Of a DNA stretch of 20,765 nt, positions 12,477 through 19,772 are shown one piece after another. Origin of the DNA: Modestobacter sp. Lineage in GTDB: Bacteria > Actinomycetota > Actinomycetes > Mycobacteriales > Geodermatophilaceae. The stretch is from positions 1 to 20,765 of the forward strand of contig JAOPWG010000096.1 of NCBI GenBank assembly GCA_025965775.1, read 5' to 3'. The number at the start of each line of letters is the position of its first letter. Position 1 is the first letter of the stretch. Position numbers and translations under genes: made by a program. Under the pieces are notes generated by a model. It did not search any database. It worked only from the letters and a program-made list of their open reading frames with translations, and was not told the origin of the DNA.

Positions 12477-13597
12477 AGTGCCTCCCGCACGGCTCGCGCG
12501 ACGCGGCCGGGGTCGACGGGGAAGGGTGCCCGGACCGACAGGACCCGCGCGCCGGCCAGCGCGCGTTCCAGGACGCGACGCTCCGCGGCGACGCCGCGCT
12601 CCCGTTCCTCCCCGGACAGCGAGGGGTCCGCGTACCGCCGGCGGTCCTGCAGCTGGTACCAGTCGTGACGCTCGTACGCGCCGGTCAGTGCCAGCCGGGC
12701 CGCGGCCCACGCCGGGTCGGCGTCGGTCACCGAGATCTCCGTGCCCGGCACCGTGGTCAGCAGGGCCACCGTCCCCAGCGGGATGCGCCGGGTCGGGTCG
12801 TCGGTCTGCCCGTAGGCGGTGCGGATCTCGCTCGGGCTCAGCGCGGCCCGGTCGACGATGCCGACGGCCCGCTCCGCGAGCGCCGCCACGGCACCCACCC
12901 GTCCCCCGCGCGAGCTGCGACGCCGCAGGGGCTGCGTCGCGCCGGCGGCGACACCTGCCACGGTCACCTGGGCGCGGGACGCGCGCGGGAGCGCCCCGGC
13001 CAGGCCGGGCAGGTGCGGCAGCACCCAGCGGCGTACCCCCACGTTGATGGGGAACGCCGACGCCGCACCGTCCGCGCCGACGAGGGTCCACTTGTCCGAC
13101 ACCCAGCGGGCCCCCTGCTCCATCAGCGCGAGCGCGGTCTCGGTCTTGCCGCTCTCGGACCAGCCGGCGACGAGCACCGCGCGACCGTCGACCTCCACCG
13201 CGGCGCTGTGCACGGCGACGGCATCGCGCCGCACAGCGGCCACCTGCAGCGCCGGGCGGACGACCGTGCGGAACAACTGCGCCAGCGGGAACCCGGGATC
13301 GCAGCGCAGCGTCAACTGCTCCCCGTCCGGCGAGGGCAGCAGCGTGCACGCGCGGGCGCCGGCCATCAGGCCGAGTGCCCGGCCGTCGTACCGGGTGGTC
13401 ATGCCGTCCCGGGCCGGGTTCTGGACGTCGACCGCCCCGGCCGGCGCGGTCCCGTCGAACTCCAGGACGACGTCAGCCGGTCCGGACGCGTCGCCGGCCG
13501 GAAAGGGGTCCATCTGCCGTGCGACCCGAGCGAGTACGCGCGCATCGGCACCCGTCACGCCGAGGGAAACGCGACCCGACAGGTCGTAGGCGATCAC
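12473..13597 (-). CDS. HPr-kinase-C-terminal-like P-loop protein (first of a pair)
   Basis: A 374-residue protein. The pattern AVHSAAVEVDGRAVLVAG then WSESGKTETALALMEQG (about 128-162) is the strand, P-loop and helix of the HprK/PEP-carboxykinase fold, with GWSESGKTE at 145-153. The following VSDKW (166-170) has one Asp where HprK has two, so metal binding may differ from its partner. Beyond this it has a longer C-terminal region with YERHDWYQLQDRRRY. I start it at GTG 13597, which lies seven bases after a TAGGAA box; the frame is open further upstream but that part falls in the non-coding spacer. It heads a two-gene minus-strand unit with the second HprK-like gene and is divergent from the secreted protein gene. 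The two kinases are related but clearly different, suggesting distinct jobs or a heteromer. Confidence 0.72.
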   Translation of the reverse strand: MIAYDLSGRVSLGVTGADARVLARVARQMDPFPAGDASGPADVVLEFDGTAPAGAVDVQNPARDGMTTRYDGRALGLMAGARACTLLPSPDGEQLTLRCDPGFPLAQLFRTVVRPALQVAAVRRDAVAVHSAAVEVDGRAVLVAGWSESGKTETALALMEQGARWVSDKWTLVGADGAASAFPINVGVRRWVLPHLPGLAGALPRASRAQVTVAGVAAGATQPLRRRSSRGGRVGAVAALAERAVGIVDRAALSPSEIRTAYGQTDDPTRRIPLGTVALLTTVPGTEISVTDADPAWAAARLALTGAYERHDWYQLQDRRRYADPSLSGEERERGVAAERRVLERALAGARVLSVRAPFPVDPGRVARAVREAL

Positions 13598-14034
13598 GAG
13601 CGCATTCCTACCGGACCGCGGACCCCCGGTGACGACTTTCGGATGCGGGGGTCCGGAATTCGCTGCCGACGACCCGCGCGCTCGGGGGCAGGTGCGCCCG
13701 GAACGGATTTCCGGTGCGGCTGGACGGCCTCTACCGATGTGGCCGAATGGTCCCGAACGCCGGACGGCGAACGGCGCGGAAACACCGTCACCCTGCCGAG
13801 AGAGATCTTCGGCGCGCAATTCCCCCGGTGTGGCATCACAGGCGGTCACAACTCATGGCGATTTTCAACACCCCCCTGTTCACCAGGGCCATAGTGCTCT
13901 GATACTCAGCGCCACTCAGCCCTTGTGGAGGTCCGGCACAGGCTGCGTGAACCAAAGGCGGTGGGCACCGGGTCCACCGCGCCAGAGGACGCGGGGCACT
14001 CCCGCCCGGCGTCCCCCAGCTGACGGGGGTCCAG
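13598..14034. promoter_or_regulatory. 437-bp divergent spacer between the HprK-like genes and the secreted protein gene
   Basis: I see no gene here; frames crossing it have atypical third positions. It is lower in GC than its flanks, like the spacer at 4290-4601. Visible elements are two TCACA words ten bases apart (13836-13840 and 13846-13850), a short inverted repeat CCCTG/CAGGG (13874-13878 with 13884-13888), a possible promoter TTCACC-N16-GATACT (13879-13906) for the plus-strand gene, and a direct repeat ACTCAGC (13904-13910 and 13914-13920). A CCCCC/GGGGG hairpin (14013-14029) sits over the weak ribosome site of the next gene. Confidence 0.4.
13605..13610 (-). promoter_or_regulatory. possible -10 box for the HprK-like pair
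   Basis: On the minus strand TAGGAA is followed by seven bases and then GTG 13597, the same spacing as the two clearer leaderless promoters in this window. The sixth base is A and not T, and AGGA could instead act as a ribosome site, so the reading is uncertain. Confidence 0.3.
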
Positions 14035-16407
14035 ATGTCGCCGATGAAGGTGGCGGAGTTGCCACATCCCGCTGTCCGGGCCCGCCGCGCGTCCCGGCAC
14101 GGCACCTCGGCCGTGGCCCGGCGCTGGCCGGCCCTGGTCGTGGCGCTCGCCGTCGTCCTCGGCGTCTTCGTCGGGGCGCCGAGCGCGTCGGCAGCCCCGG
14201 GGGACGTCGGCTACGAGGGCGCGTCCCACACGGGCACCAGCATGCCGACGGGGACCAAGCGGGCGGAGAGCGTCCTCTGGTTCAACGACGGCAAGTGGTG
14301 GGCCAACATGTGGGACACCTCCACGAGCGACTTCTACATCTTCTACCTGCGCACCAGCGACCAGACCTGGGTCCGTACCGGCACGAAGGTCGACACGCGC
14401 GCCAACTCGCACTCCGACGTGCTGTGGGACGGCAGCAAGCTCTACATCGCCTCACACATGGCCGTGGCCGACGGCGTGGCCGCCGTGTCCGGCTTCCCGT
14501 CCTACCTCTACCGGTACAGCTACAACTCCACGACGGACACGTACTCGCTGGACTCGGGCTTCCCGGCGCAGATCAACAACATGAAGACCGAGACCCTGAC
14601 CATCGACAAGGACGCGGGCGGCACGATCTGGGCGACGTGGATGCAGGACAACGCCATCTACGTCAACCACAGCGGCGCGACCGCCGCGACGCAGAAGACC
14701 TGGAGCACGCCCAAACCGGTGCCCGGGGCGCCGGCCGTCTCGGTCGACGACAACTCGTCGGTGATCGCCTACAACGGCTACGTCGGCGTCATGTGGAGCA
14801 GCCAGAGCGGCGCGGCACCGGACGGGGTGTACTTCTCCATCCACAAGAACGGGGCCGCGGACACGGCGTGGTCAGCGCCGATCGCGGCCTACCAGGCCCC
14901 CAAGGGCAGCGACGACCACATGAACCTCAAGTGGCTCGACGCCTCGGGGGGACAGATCTACGCCGCGGTGAAGACGTCGTTCACGACCGGCACCCAGCCG
15001 CTGCTGCAGCTGCTGGTGTTCGACCTCGCCACCGGCAAGTGGCGGGCGCCGTACACCATCGCCAGGCAGAGCGAGTGCCCGAACCGCGTCATCCTGCTCA
15101 TCGACGAGGCCAAGCAGCTGCTCCGCACGTTCGCGACCTACCCGGGTACCGACGGTGTCTGCTCGACCTCCGGTGGGGCGATCTACGAGAAGGACTCCCC
15201 GCTGGGCAACATCAGCTTCCCGGCCAGCAAGGGCAAGCCGGTGATGCTCGACGCGGACAGCCAGTTCATCCACAACGCCTCGTCGACCAAGCAGAACATC
15301 AAGGCCGGGATGGGCGTCGTCGTCCTCGCCGACAACAACAAGACGATGCGCTACTGGCACTTCTACGAGGCGCCCGGCGGGACCGCGCCGGCGACCGCGC
15401 CGACCGCGGCGTTCACCGCCACCCCGACCACCGGGACCGCTCCGTTGACGGTGACGTTCACCGACACGTCGACCGGCAGCCCCACCGGCTGGTCGTGGGC
15501 GTTCGGCGACGGCGCGGCCTCGACGGCGACGCAGAACGCGTCGCACACCTACACCGCCGCCGGCACCTACACCGCCACGCTGACCGCCACCAACGCCACC
15601 GGGTCGACGACGGCCAGCCGGACGATCACCGTCACCGCTGCCTCGGGCGGGGACACCACGCCCCCTGACACCAGCATCACCAGCGGTCCGACCGGCACCG
15701 TGACCCCCACGACGGCGTCGTTCGCCTTTGCCTCGAGCGAGACGGGCTCGACCTTCCAGTGCAAGCTGGACTCGGGTGCGTACGCCGCCTGCACGTCACC
15801 GAAGGACTACACCGGGCTGGCCGCAGGCTCGCACACCTTCTCCGTGCAGGCGAAGGACGCAGCCGGCAACCTCGACGCCACACCGGCGACCCGGACGTGG
15901 ACGGTCGGCACGACGACGGGGCAGGGCACGACCCTGACCCCGGTGGCTGACACCTGGGTCGGCAGCGATGCGACGAGCACCAACCACGGCACCGAGCCGT
16001 CGCTGTACTCGGTCACCGGCTCGCTGACGAAGGTGACCTACCTGACGTTCGACCTGACCGACGTCAGCGGGACGGTGTCGGCGGCGGACCTGACCCTCAC
16101 GACCACGAGCAACTCCAACTCCGGTTCGCCCAGCGCCCAGGACGTCTACTCGGTGGCGGACACCACCTGGTCCGAGACCGCGATGACCTACGCCAACGCA
16201 CCTGTCCTCGGCTCGAAGGTCGTGAGCATCCCGGGTGGGAGCACGTCGAGCAGCGCCTACACCGTGTCGATCCCGGCCTCGGTGGTCCAGGCGGCCGTGG
16301 GGAAGCAGCTGACCCTGGCGGTCAAGGGCGCAGCTGCCGACGCCTTCTACGTCAACTCCAGGGAGGCGGCGTCCGGCCGCCCTCAGCTGGTGGTCAGGGC
16401 GGGCTGA
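14035..16407 (+). CDS. secreted multidomain protein: unknown N-terminal domain, PKD, Ig-like, DNRLRE
   Basis: A 790-residue exported protein. An Arg-rich n-region and a hydrophobic core (about 33-47) end in a signal peptidase I-type site after SASA (about residue 53). Residues about 55-445 form a domain rich in Trp, Tyr and repeated short beta-like stretches (WFNDGKWWANMW, VLWDGSKLYIASH, IWATWMQDN, YVGVMWSSQSG), which suggests a beta-propeller but fits no family I can name. A PKD domain follows (about 453-540, with GWSWAFGDG), then an Ig-like unit (about 541-625) with the FQCKLDSGAYAACTSP cysteine pair, and a C-terminal DNRLRE-type carbohydrate-binding module (about 630-790). There is no sorting signal or C-terminal helix, so it is released or held by sugar binding. 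Beside polysaccharide genes it may bind or process the exported glycan. Start ATG 14035 has only a GGGGG ribosome site; ATG 14044 is an alternative. Confidence 0.85.
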   Translation: MSPMKVAELPHPAVRARRASRHGTSAVARRWPALVVALAVVLGVFVGAPSASAAPGDVGYEGASHTGTSMPTGTKRAESVLWFNDGKWWANMWDTSTSDFYIFYLRTSDQTWVRTGTKVDTRANSHSDVLWDGSKLYIASHMAVADGVAAVSGFPSYLYRYSYNSTTDTYSLDSGFPAQINNMKTETLTIDKDAGGTIWATWMQDNAIYVNHSGATAATQKTWSTPKPVPGAPAVSVDDNSSVIAYNGYVGVMWSSQSGAAPDGVYFSIHKNGAADTAWSAPIAAYQAPKGSDDHMNLKWLDASGGQIYAAVKTSFTTGTQPLLQLLVFDLATGKWRAPYTIARQSECPNRVILLIDEAKQLLRTFATYPGTDGVCSTSGGAIYEKDSPLGNISFPASKGKPVMLDADSQFIHNASSTKQNIKAGMGVVVLADNNKTMRYWHFYEAPGGTAPATAPTAAFTATPTTGTAPLTVTFTDTSTGSPTGWSWAFGDGAASTATQNASHTYTAAGTYTATLTATNATGSTTASRTITVTAASGGDTTPPDTSITSGPTGTVTPTTASFAFASSETGSTFQCKLDSGAYAACTSPKDYTGLAAGSHTFSVQAKDAAGNLDATPATRTWTVGTTTGQGTTLTPVADTWVGSDATSTNHGTEPSLYSVTGSLTKVTYLTFDLTDVSGTVSAADLTLTTTSNSNSGSPSAQDVYSVADTTWSETAMTYANAPVLGSKVVSIPGGSTSSSAYTVSIPASVVQAAVGKQLTLAVKGAAADAFYVNSREAASGRPQLVVRAG

Positions 16408-16499
16408 CACAGCTGGGCCGCGGCCCCGGTCCGGCTCGCCTCCCGGGCCCTCGACGCCCCGTACACGCCGGGCTCTGCGTGGCGGGGAGGATGGACGGC

Positions 16500-17015
16500 G
16501 TGCTGGTCGTCATCGGTGGGCTGCCGGGGGTCGGCAAGACGACGGTGGCGCGCGCCCTGGCCGGCCGGCTCGGTGCCGCACACGTGCGGATCGACGCGTT
16601 CGAGGTGGCCCTGGTCCACCAGGGGCTGGTCGCCGCGCAGCCGGACGTCGGCGCACACGGCTACCGGCTGGCGCTCGCGGCCGCGGACACCTGCCTCACC
16701 GCCGGCACCGACGTGGTCGTCGACGCCGTGTTCCCGGTCGCCGCGGCCCGCCGGCCGTTCCGCGAGCTCGCGGAACGGCACGGCACCCCGGCGCACTGGG
16801 TGCGGTTGATCTGCAGCGACCCGGTCGAACACCGGCGCCGCATCGAGGAGCGGGTCCCCGACCTGCCCGGGCACGCCGTCCCAGCCTGGGACACGGTCCA
16901 TCGCCGCGACGTCGACCAGTGGCACGAGCGGCACACCGTCGTCGACACGACGACCGGCGATCCGCTCGCTGCCGTCCTGGCCCTCGTGCCGGGTGCCGGC
17001 CGCCCGGTCAGCTGA
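16500..17015 (+). CDS. small P-loop kinase (AAA_33/zeta-toxin-like)
   Basis: A 171-residue cytoplasmic protein. It opens almost at once with the Walker A GGLPGVGKTTVARALA (P-loop at about 7-14), continues with a RIDAF element typical of small-molecule kinases, and has DVVVDAVFPV as a Walker B-like strand and an Arg-rich lid (EHRRRIEER). Such proteins phosphorylate small substrates such as sugars, antibiotics or nucleotide-sugar precursors; the substrate cannot be told here. GGGGAGG (16484-16490) is at the right distance for GTG 16500 but touches the ATG at 16491, so I prefer 16500; GTG 16479 is a third option. It is convergent with the DUF1003 gene, overlapping it by eight bases. No antitoxin-like partner is visible, so I do not call it a toxin. 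Confidence 0.75.
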   Translation: MLVVIGGLPGVGKTTVARALAGRLGAAHVRIDAFEVALVHQGLVAAQPDVGAHGYRLALAAADTCLTAGTDVVVDAVFPVAAARRPFRELAERHGTPAHWVRLICSDPVEHRRRIEERVPDLPGHAVPAWDTVHRRDVDQWHERHTVVDTTTGDPLAAVLALVPGAGRPVS

Positions 17016-17559
17016 CCGGGTCGGCGGTGGCTGTCTCGCGGCGTTTCTTGCCGCCCTTCTTGCGGCGGTCGGCGCCGTCGTCCACGGCGTCGTCGGGCAC
17101 CAGCCGGTTCAGCTCGCCCCGGATGAAGTCGCGGGTGGCCAGCTCGCCGACCGAGACCCGCAGCGAGGCCAGCTCCCGGGCCAGGTACTCGGTGTCGGCC
17201 CGGGTGCTCGCGGCCCGCGCCCGGTCCTCCTCGGACTGCACCCGGTCGCGGTCGGCCTGCCGGTTCTGGGCGAGCAGGATGAGCGGTGCCGCGTACGCGG
17301 CCTGGGTGGAGAACGCCAGGTTGAGCAGGATGAACGGGTAGGGGTCCCACCGCAGGTTCACCGCGGCGACGTTGAGCACGATCCAGACGAACACGATGAA
17401 CGTCTGCACGGCGAGGAACCGCCCGGTCCCCAGGAACCGGGCGATGCCCTCGGCGAACCGCCCGACCGCGTCGGGGTCCAGCCGCAGGAAACTGCCCAGC
17501 CCGCGGGCGCCGCGCGGCTGGTCCAGCCGCTGCTCCGCGCGCCGATCCGCGTCAGCCAC
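17008..17559 (-). CDS. DUF1003 family membrane protein
   Basis: A 183-residue protein with two adjacent membrane helices (about residues 48-67 and 73-97) joined by a short loop containing NLRWDPYPFILLNL, the hallmark of DUF1003. A coiled-coil-prone charged region follows (about 98-150, SEEDRARAASTRADTEYLA), then a Lys/Arg-rich tail. The function of the family is unknown. The GTG start lies inside the end of the CBS/MgtE-N gene (8-bp overlap), and these two genes are regular neighbours in actinobacteria, which suggests the DUF1003 protein works with the CBS protein in the membrane. Confidence 0.88.
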   Translation of the reverse strand: MADADRRAEQRLDQPRGARGLGSFLRLDPDAVGRFAEGIARFLGTGRFLAVQTFIVFVWIVLNVAAVNLRWDPYPFILLNLAFSTQAAYAAPLILLAQNRQADRDRVQSEEDRARAASTRADTEYLARELASLRVSVGELATRDFIRGELNRLVPDDAVDDGADRRKKGGKKRRETATADPVS

Positions 17560-18790
17560 GGCGGGCCCGCTCGCGCCAGTCCTCGGGCAGCAGGTGGTCC
17601 AGGACGTCGTCCACGCTCACCGCGCCCACCAGCCGGCCCTGCGCGTCGACCACCGGTGCCGCCACCAGGTTGTACGTGGCGAAGTACCGGGTCACCTCGG
17701 CCAGCGGTGCCTCCGGGTGCAGCGGTTCGAGGTCGTCGAGCACCCCGCTGACCAGCGTGGAGGGCGGTTCGCGCAGCAGTCGCTGGATGTGCGCCAGCCC
17801 CAGGTAGCGGCCGGTGGGGGTGGCCGACGGTGGGCGGCAGACGTACACCTGGCTGGCCAGTGCCGGGGTCAGTTCGGGCGAGCGCACCCGGGCCAGCGCC
17901 TCGGCGATGGTCGCGTCCGGGGTGAGGATGACCGGCTCGCTGGTCATGATCCCGCCGGCGGTGTCCTCGGAGTAGGCGAGCAGCTGGCGCACCGGCTCGG
18001 CCTCGTCGGGCTCCATCAGCTCCAACAGCCGGTTCCGGTCGACGTTGGACAGCTCGGCCAGCAGGTCGGCGGCGTCGTCGGGGTCCATCACCTCGAGCAC
18101 GTCGGCCGCCCGGGACTCCTTGAGCGTGCCGAGGATGGTGATCTGCTCGGCCTCGGGCAGCTCACCGAGGACGTCGGCCAGCCGCTCGTCGTCCAGCGCC
18201 TCGGCCACCTCGTGGCGCCGCTTGATCGGCAGGTCCTGCAGCGCGTGGGCGACGTCGGCGGCGTTGAGGTCCCGGTAGGTGGCGATCAGCGTCTCGGCGC
18301 TCTGCCCGGTCTCCGGCAGGGACAACCCGGCGACCTCGTCCCAGGCGAACTGGTGCAACTGCCCGCGGCGGCCGAGCCGGCCGGGCTCCTGGACGGCGAG
18401 CCGGGACAGCACCCAGTCGCCGGTCCGGGTCTGCTCGATCGCGGCGTCGACGACGGTGGCCGGCCGCCCGGTCTCCTTGATCGTCACCGAGCGGTCCAGC
18501 AGCTCACCGAGCACGAGGGTCTCGCCCGCGCGCTGCTCGAAGCGCTTCAGGTTCAGCGTGCCGGAGGACAGCATCACCGCGTTGGCGTCCAGCCCGGTGA
18601 CCCGGCCGATGGGGCAGAAGATCCGGCGGCGGGCGACCACCTCGATGATCAGCCCCAGCGCGCGCGGCGGGGCGCTGCCCACCCGCAGGGCGACGACCAC
18701 GTCGCGCACCTTGCCGACCCGGTCGCCGTTGGGGTCGAAGACGGGGAGCCCGGCGATGCGGGAGACGTACGCCCTCGTCACCGTTGTCAC
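17552..18790 (-). CDS. PRC-barrel/MgtE N-domain/CBS-pair protein without channel domain
   Basis: A 412-residue cytoplasmic protein. Residues about 8-115 contain two PRC-barrel-like parts (VFDPNGDRVGKVRDVVV and a repeat-like block near 105-155). Residues about 165-275 are the helical MgtE N-domain (repeats such as LPEAEQITILGTL, MDPDDAADLLAEL), followed by YSEDTAGGIMT (273-283) and a tandem CBS pair to about 405. In true MgtE these parts sense Mg2+ and gate the channel, but the transmembrane pore that should follow is missing and the protein ends after the second CBS domain. This truncated form is typical of actinobacteria, so it is not a broken gene. The GTG start at 18790 has GGAGGG five bases upstream. 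It probably regulates something in the membrane; the coupled DUF1003 protein is the obvious candidate partner. Confidence 0.88.
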   Translation of the reverse strand: MTTVTRAYVSRIAGLPVFDPNGDRVGKVRDVVVALRVGSAPPRALGLIIEVVARRRIFCPIGRVTGLDANAVMLSSGTLNLKRFEQRAGETLVLGELLDRSVTIKETGRPATVVDAAIEQTRTGDWVLSRLAVQEPGRLGRRGQLHQFAWDEVAGLSLPETGQSAETLIATYRDLNAADVAHALQDLPIKRRHEVAEALDDERLADVLGELPEAEQITILGTLKESRAADVLEVMDPDDAADLLAELSNVDRNRLLELMEPDEAEPVRQLLAYSEDTAGGIMTSEPVILTPDATIAEALARVRSPELTPALASQVYVCRPPSATPTGRYLGLAHIQRLLREPPSTLVSGVLDDLEPLHPEAPLAEVTRYFATYNLVAAPVVDAQGRLVGAVSVDDVLDHLLPEDWRERARRG

Positions 18791-18880
18791 GGGACCCTCC
18801 TCGCTGGCGCTCGTCGGCCCCGTGCCCGGGGTGTTGTGGCCGTGTGTGACCTCGCGAGCTCGGCCACCGCAGCGGAAGGC

Positions 18881-18886
18881 TACCGT
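18881..18886 (+). promoter_or_regulatory. -10 box for a leaderless PhzF-family transcript
   Basis: TACCGT fits TANNNT and is followed by exactly seven bases and then GTG 18894, as before azlC. There is no ribosome site between them. Confidence 0.5.
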
Positions 18887-18893
18887 CGCCGGC

Positions 18894-19772
18894 GTGGCGT
18901 TCTCCGGACCCGACCGGCTCCACTACGAGGTGGTGGACGTGTTCGCGCCGCGGCCGTATGCCGGCAACCCGCTCGCGGTCGTCTTCGACGCCGACCGGCT
19001 GAGCACCGAGCAGTGCCAGGCGCTGGCCTTCGAGTTCCACCTGTCCGAGACCTCGTTCCTCTGCGCGCCCGAGGACCCCACGGCCGACTACCGGGTGCGC
19101 ATCTTCACGCCGTTCGCGGAGCTTCCCTTCGCCGGGCACCCCAGCGTCGGCGCCGCGCACACCCTGGTGCGCACCGGCCGGCTGCCCGCCGGGCGGTTGC
19201 GTCAGGAGTGCGGCGTGGGGGTGCTGGAGGTCACCGTGGATGACGCGGGCGCCACCCTCAGCGGTGGCTCGCCCACCGTGGAGCCCGGCCCCGACCCGGC
19301 CGCGCTGGCCGCCGCCCTGGGGCTGGAGACGGCCGACCTGACCGGGACGCCGGTGCACGTGGCCGGGTGCGGGCTGCCCTTCGCCTTCCTCGCCGTCCGC
19401 ACCGGCGCCGTCGACCGGGCCCGGCCCGACCAGGCGGCGCTGGACCTGCTCGGGGTGGGGGAGGGGGTCTCGGTGCTGTCCTGGGACGCCGGTTCGTGCA
19501 CCGCCTACGCGCGGGTCTTCGCCGCCGACCTGCGCTGGGGCGAGGACCCGGCGACCGGCTCGGCCGCGCTGGGCACCGGGGTGTGGCTGGTCGCCGCCGG
19601 TCTGGTCGACCCGGACGGGACCAGCGACTACACGATCGGTCAGGGCGAGGCGCTCGGCCGGCCGTCGGTGCTGCGCTGCACGGTGACCGCCGCCGCGGGC
19701 CGGGCCGCCGCGGCCACGGTCACCGGCGCCGTGGTCCCGGTCGCGGCCGGCACCATCCGCGTCCCGGGATGA
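18894..19772 (+). CDS. PhzF-family isomerase/epimerase-like protein
   Basis: A 292-residue protein with the two-lobed PhzF fold. Conserved points are YAGNPLAVVFD (22-32), the catalytic-type Glu in LSETSF (Glu52), FTPFAELPFAGHPSVGAAH (71-89) and, in the second lobe, GEDPATGSAA (about 216-225). PhzF itself isomerises a dihydroxyanthranilate in phenazine synthesis, but no other phenazine gene is present, and most members of the family have unknown substrates. The frame is open for 600 bp upstream, but GTG 18894 is the natural start: the fold begins directly after it and a TACCGT box precedes it by seven bases. The stop overlaps the EamA gene by four bases. Confidence 0.92.
   Translation: MAFSGPDRLHYEVVDVFAPRPYAGNPLAVVFDADRLSTEQCQALAFEFHLSETSFLCAPEDPTADYRVRIFTPFAELPFAGHPSVGAAHTLVRTGRLPAGRLRQECGVGVLEVTVDDAGATLSGGSPTVEPGPDPAALAAALGLETADLTGTPVHVAGCGLPFAFLAVRTGAVDRARPDQAALDLLGVGEGVSVLSWDAGSCTAYARVFAADLRWGEDPATGSAALGTGVWLVAAGLVDPDGTSDYTIGQGEALGRPSVLRCTVTAAAGRAAAATVTGAVVPVAAGTIRVPG

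Noticed and set aside
12473..13849. Longer version of the first HprK-like protein starting at 13849
   Set aside because: The extra 84 residues come from the lower-GC divergent spacer and look non-coding; GTG 13597 with a TA-box seven bases upstream is a better start.
13629..15668. Plus-strand frame of 679 codons overlapping the secreted protein gene
   Set aside because: Arg/Gln/His-rich shadow; the alternative frame encodes a signal peptide and PKD/DNRLRE domains.
16414..16425. GC palindrome GGGCCGCGGCCC as a terminator after the secreted protein gene
   Set aside because: Only four base pairs can form once a loop is allowed, and such words are expected by chance at this GC content.
16500..17015. 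Zeta-type toxin of a toxin-antitoxin pair
   Set aside because: The P-loop fits but there is no small antitoxin gene beside it, and the same fold serves many small-molecule kinases.
18894..19772. Phenazine biosynthesis locus
   Set aside because: Only a PhzF-family gene is present; this family is widespread without phenazines and no other phz gene is in the window.
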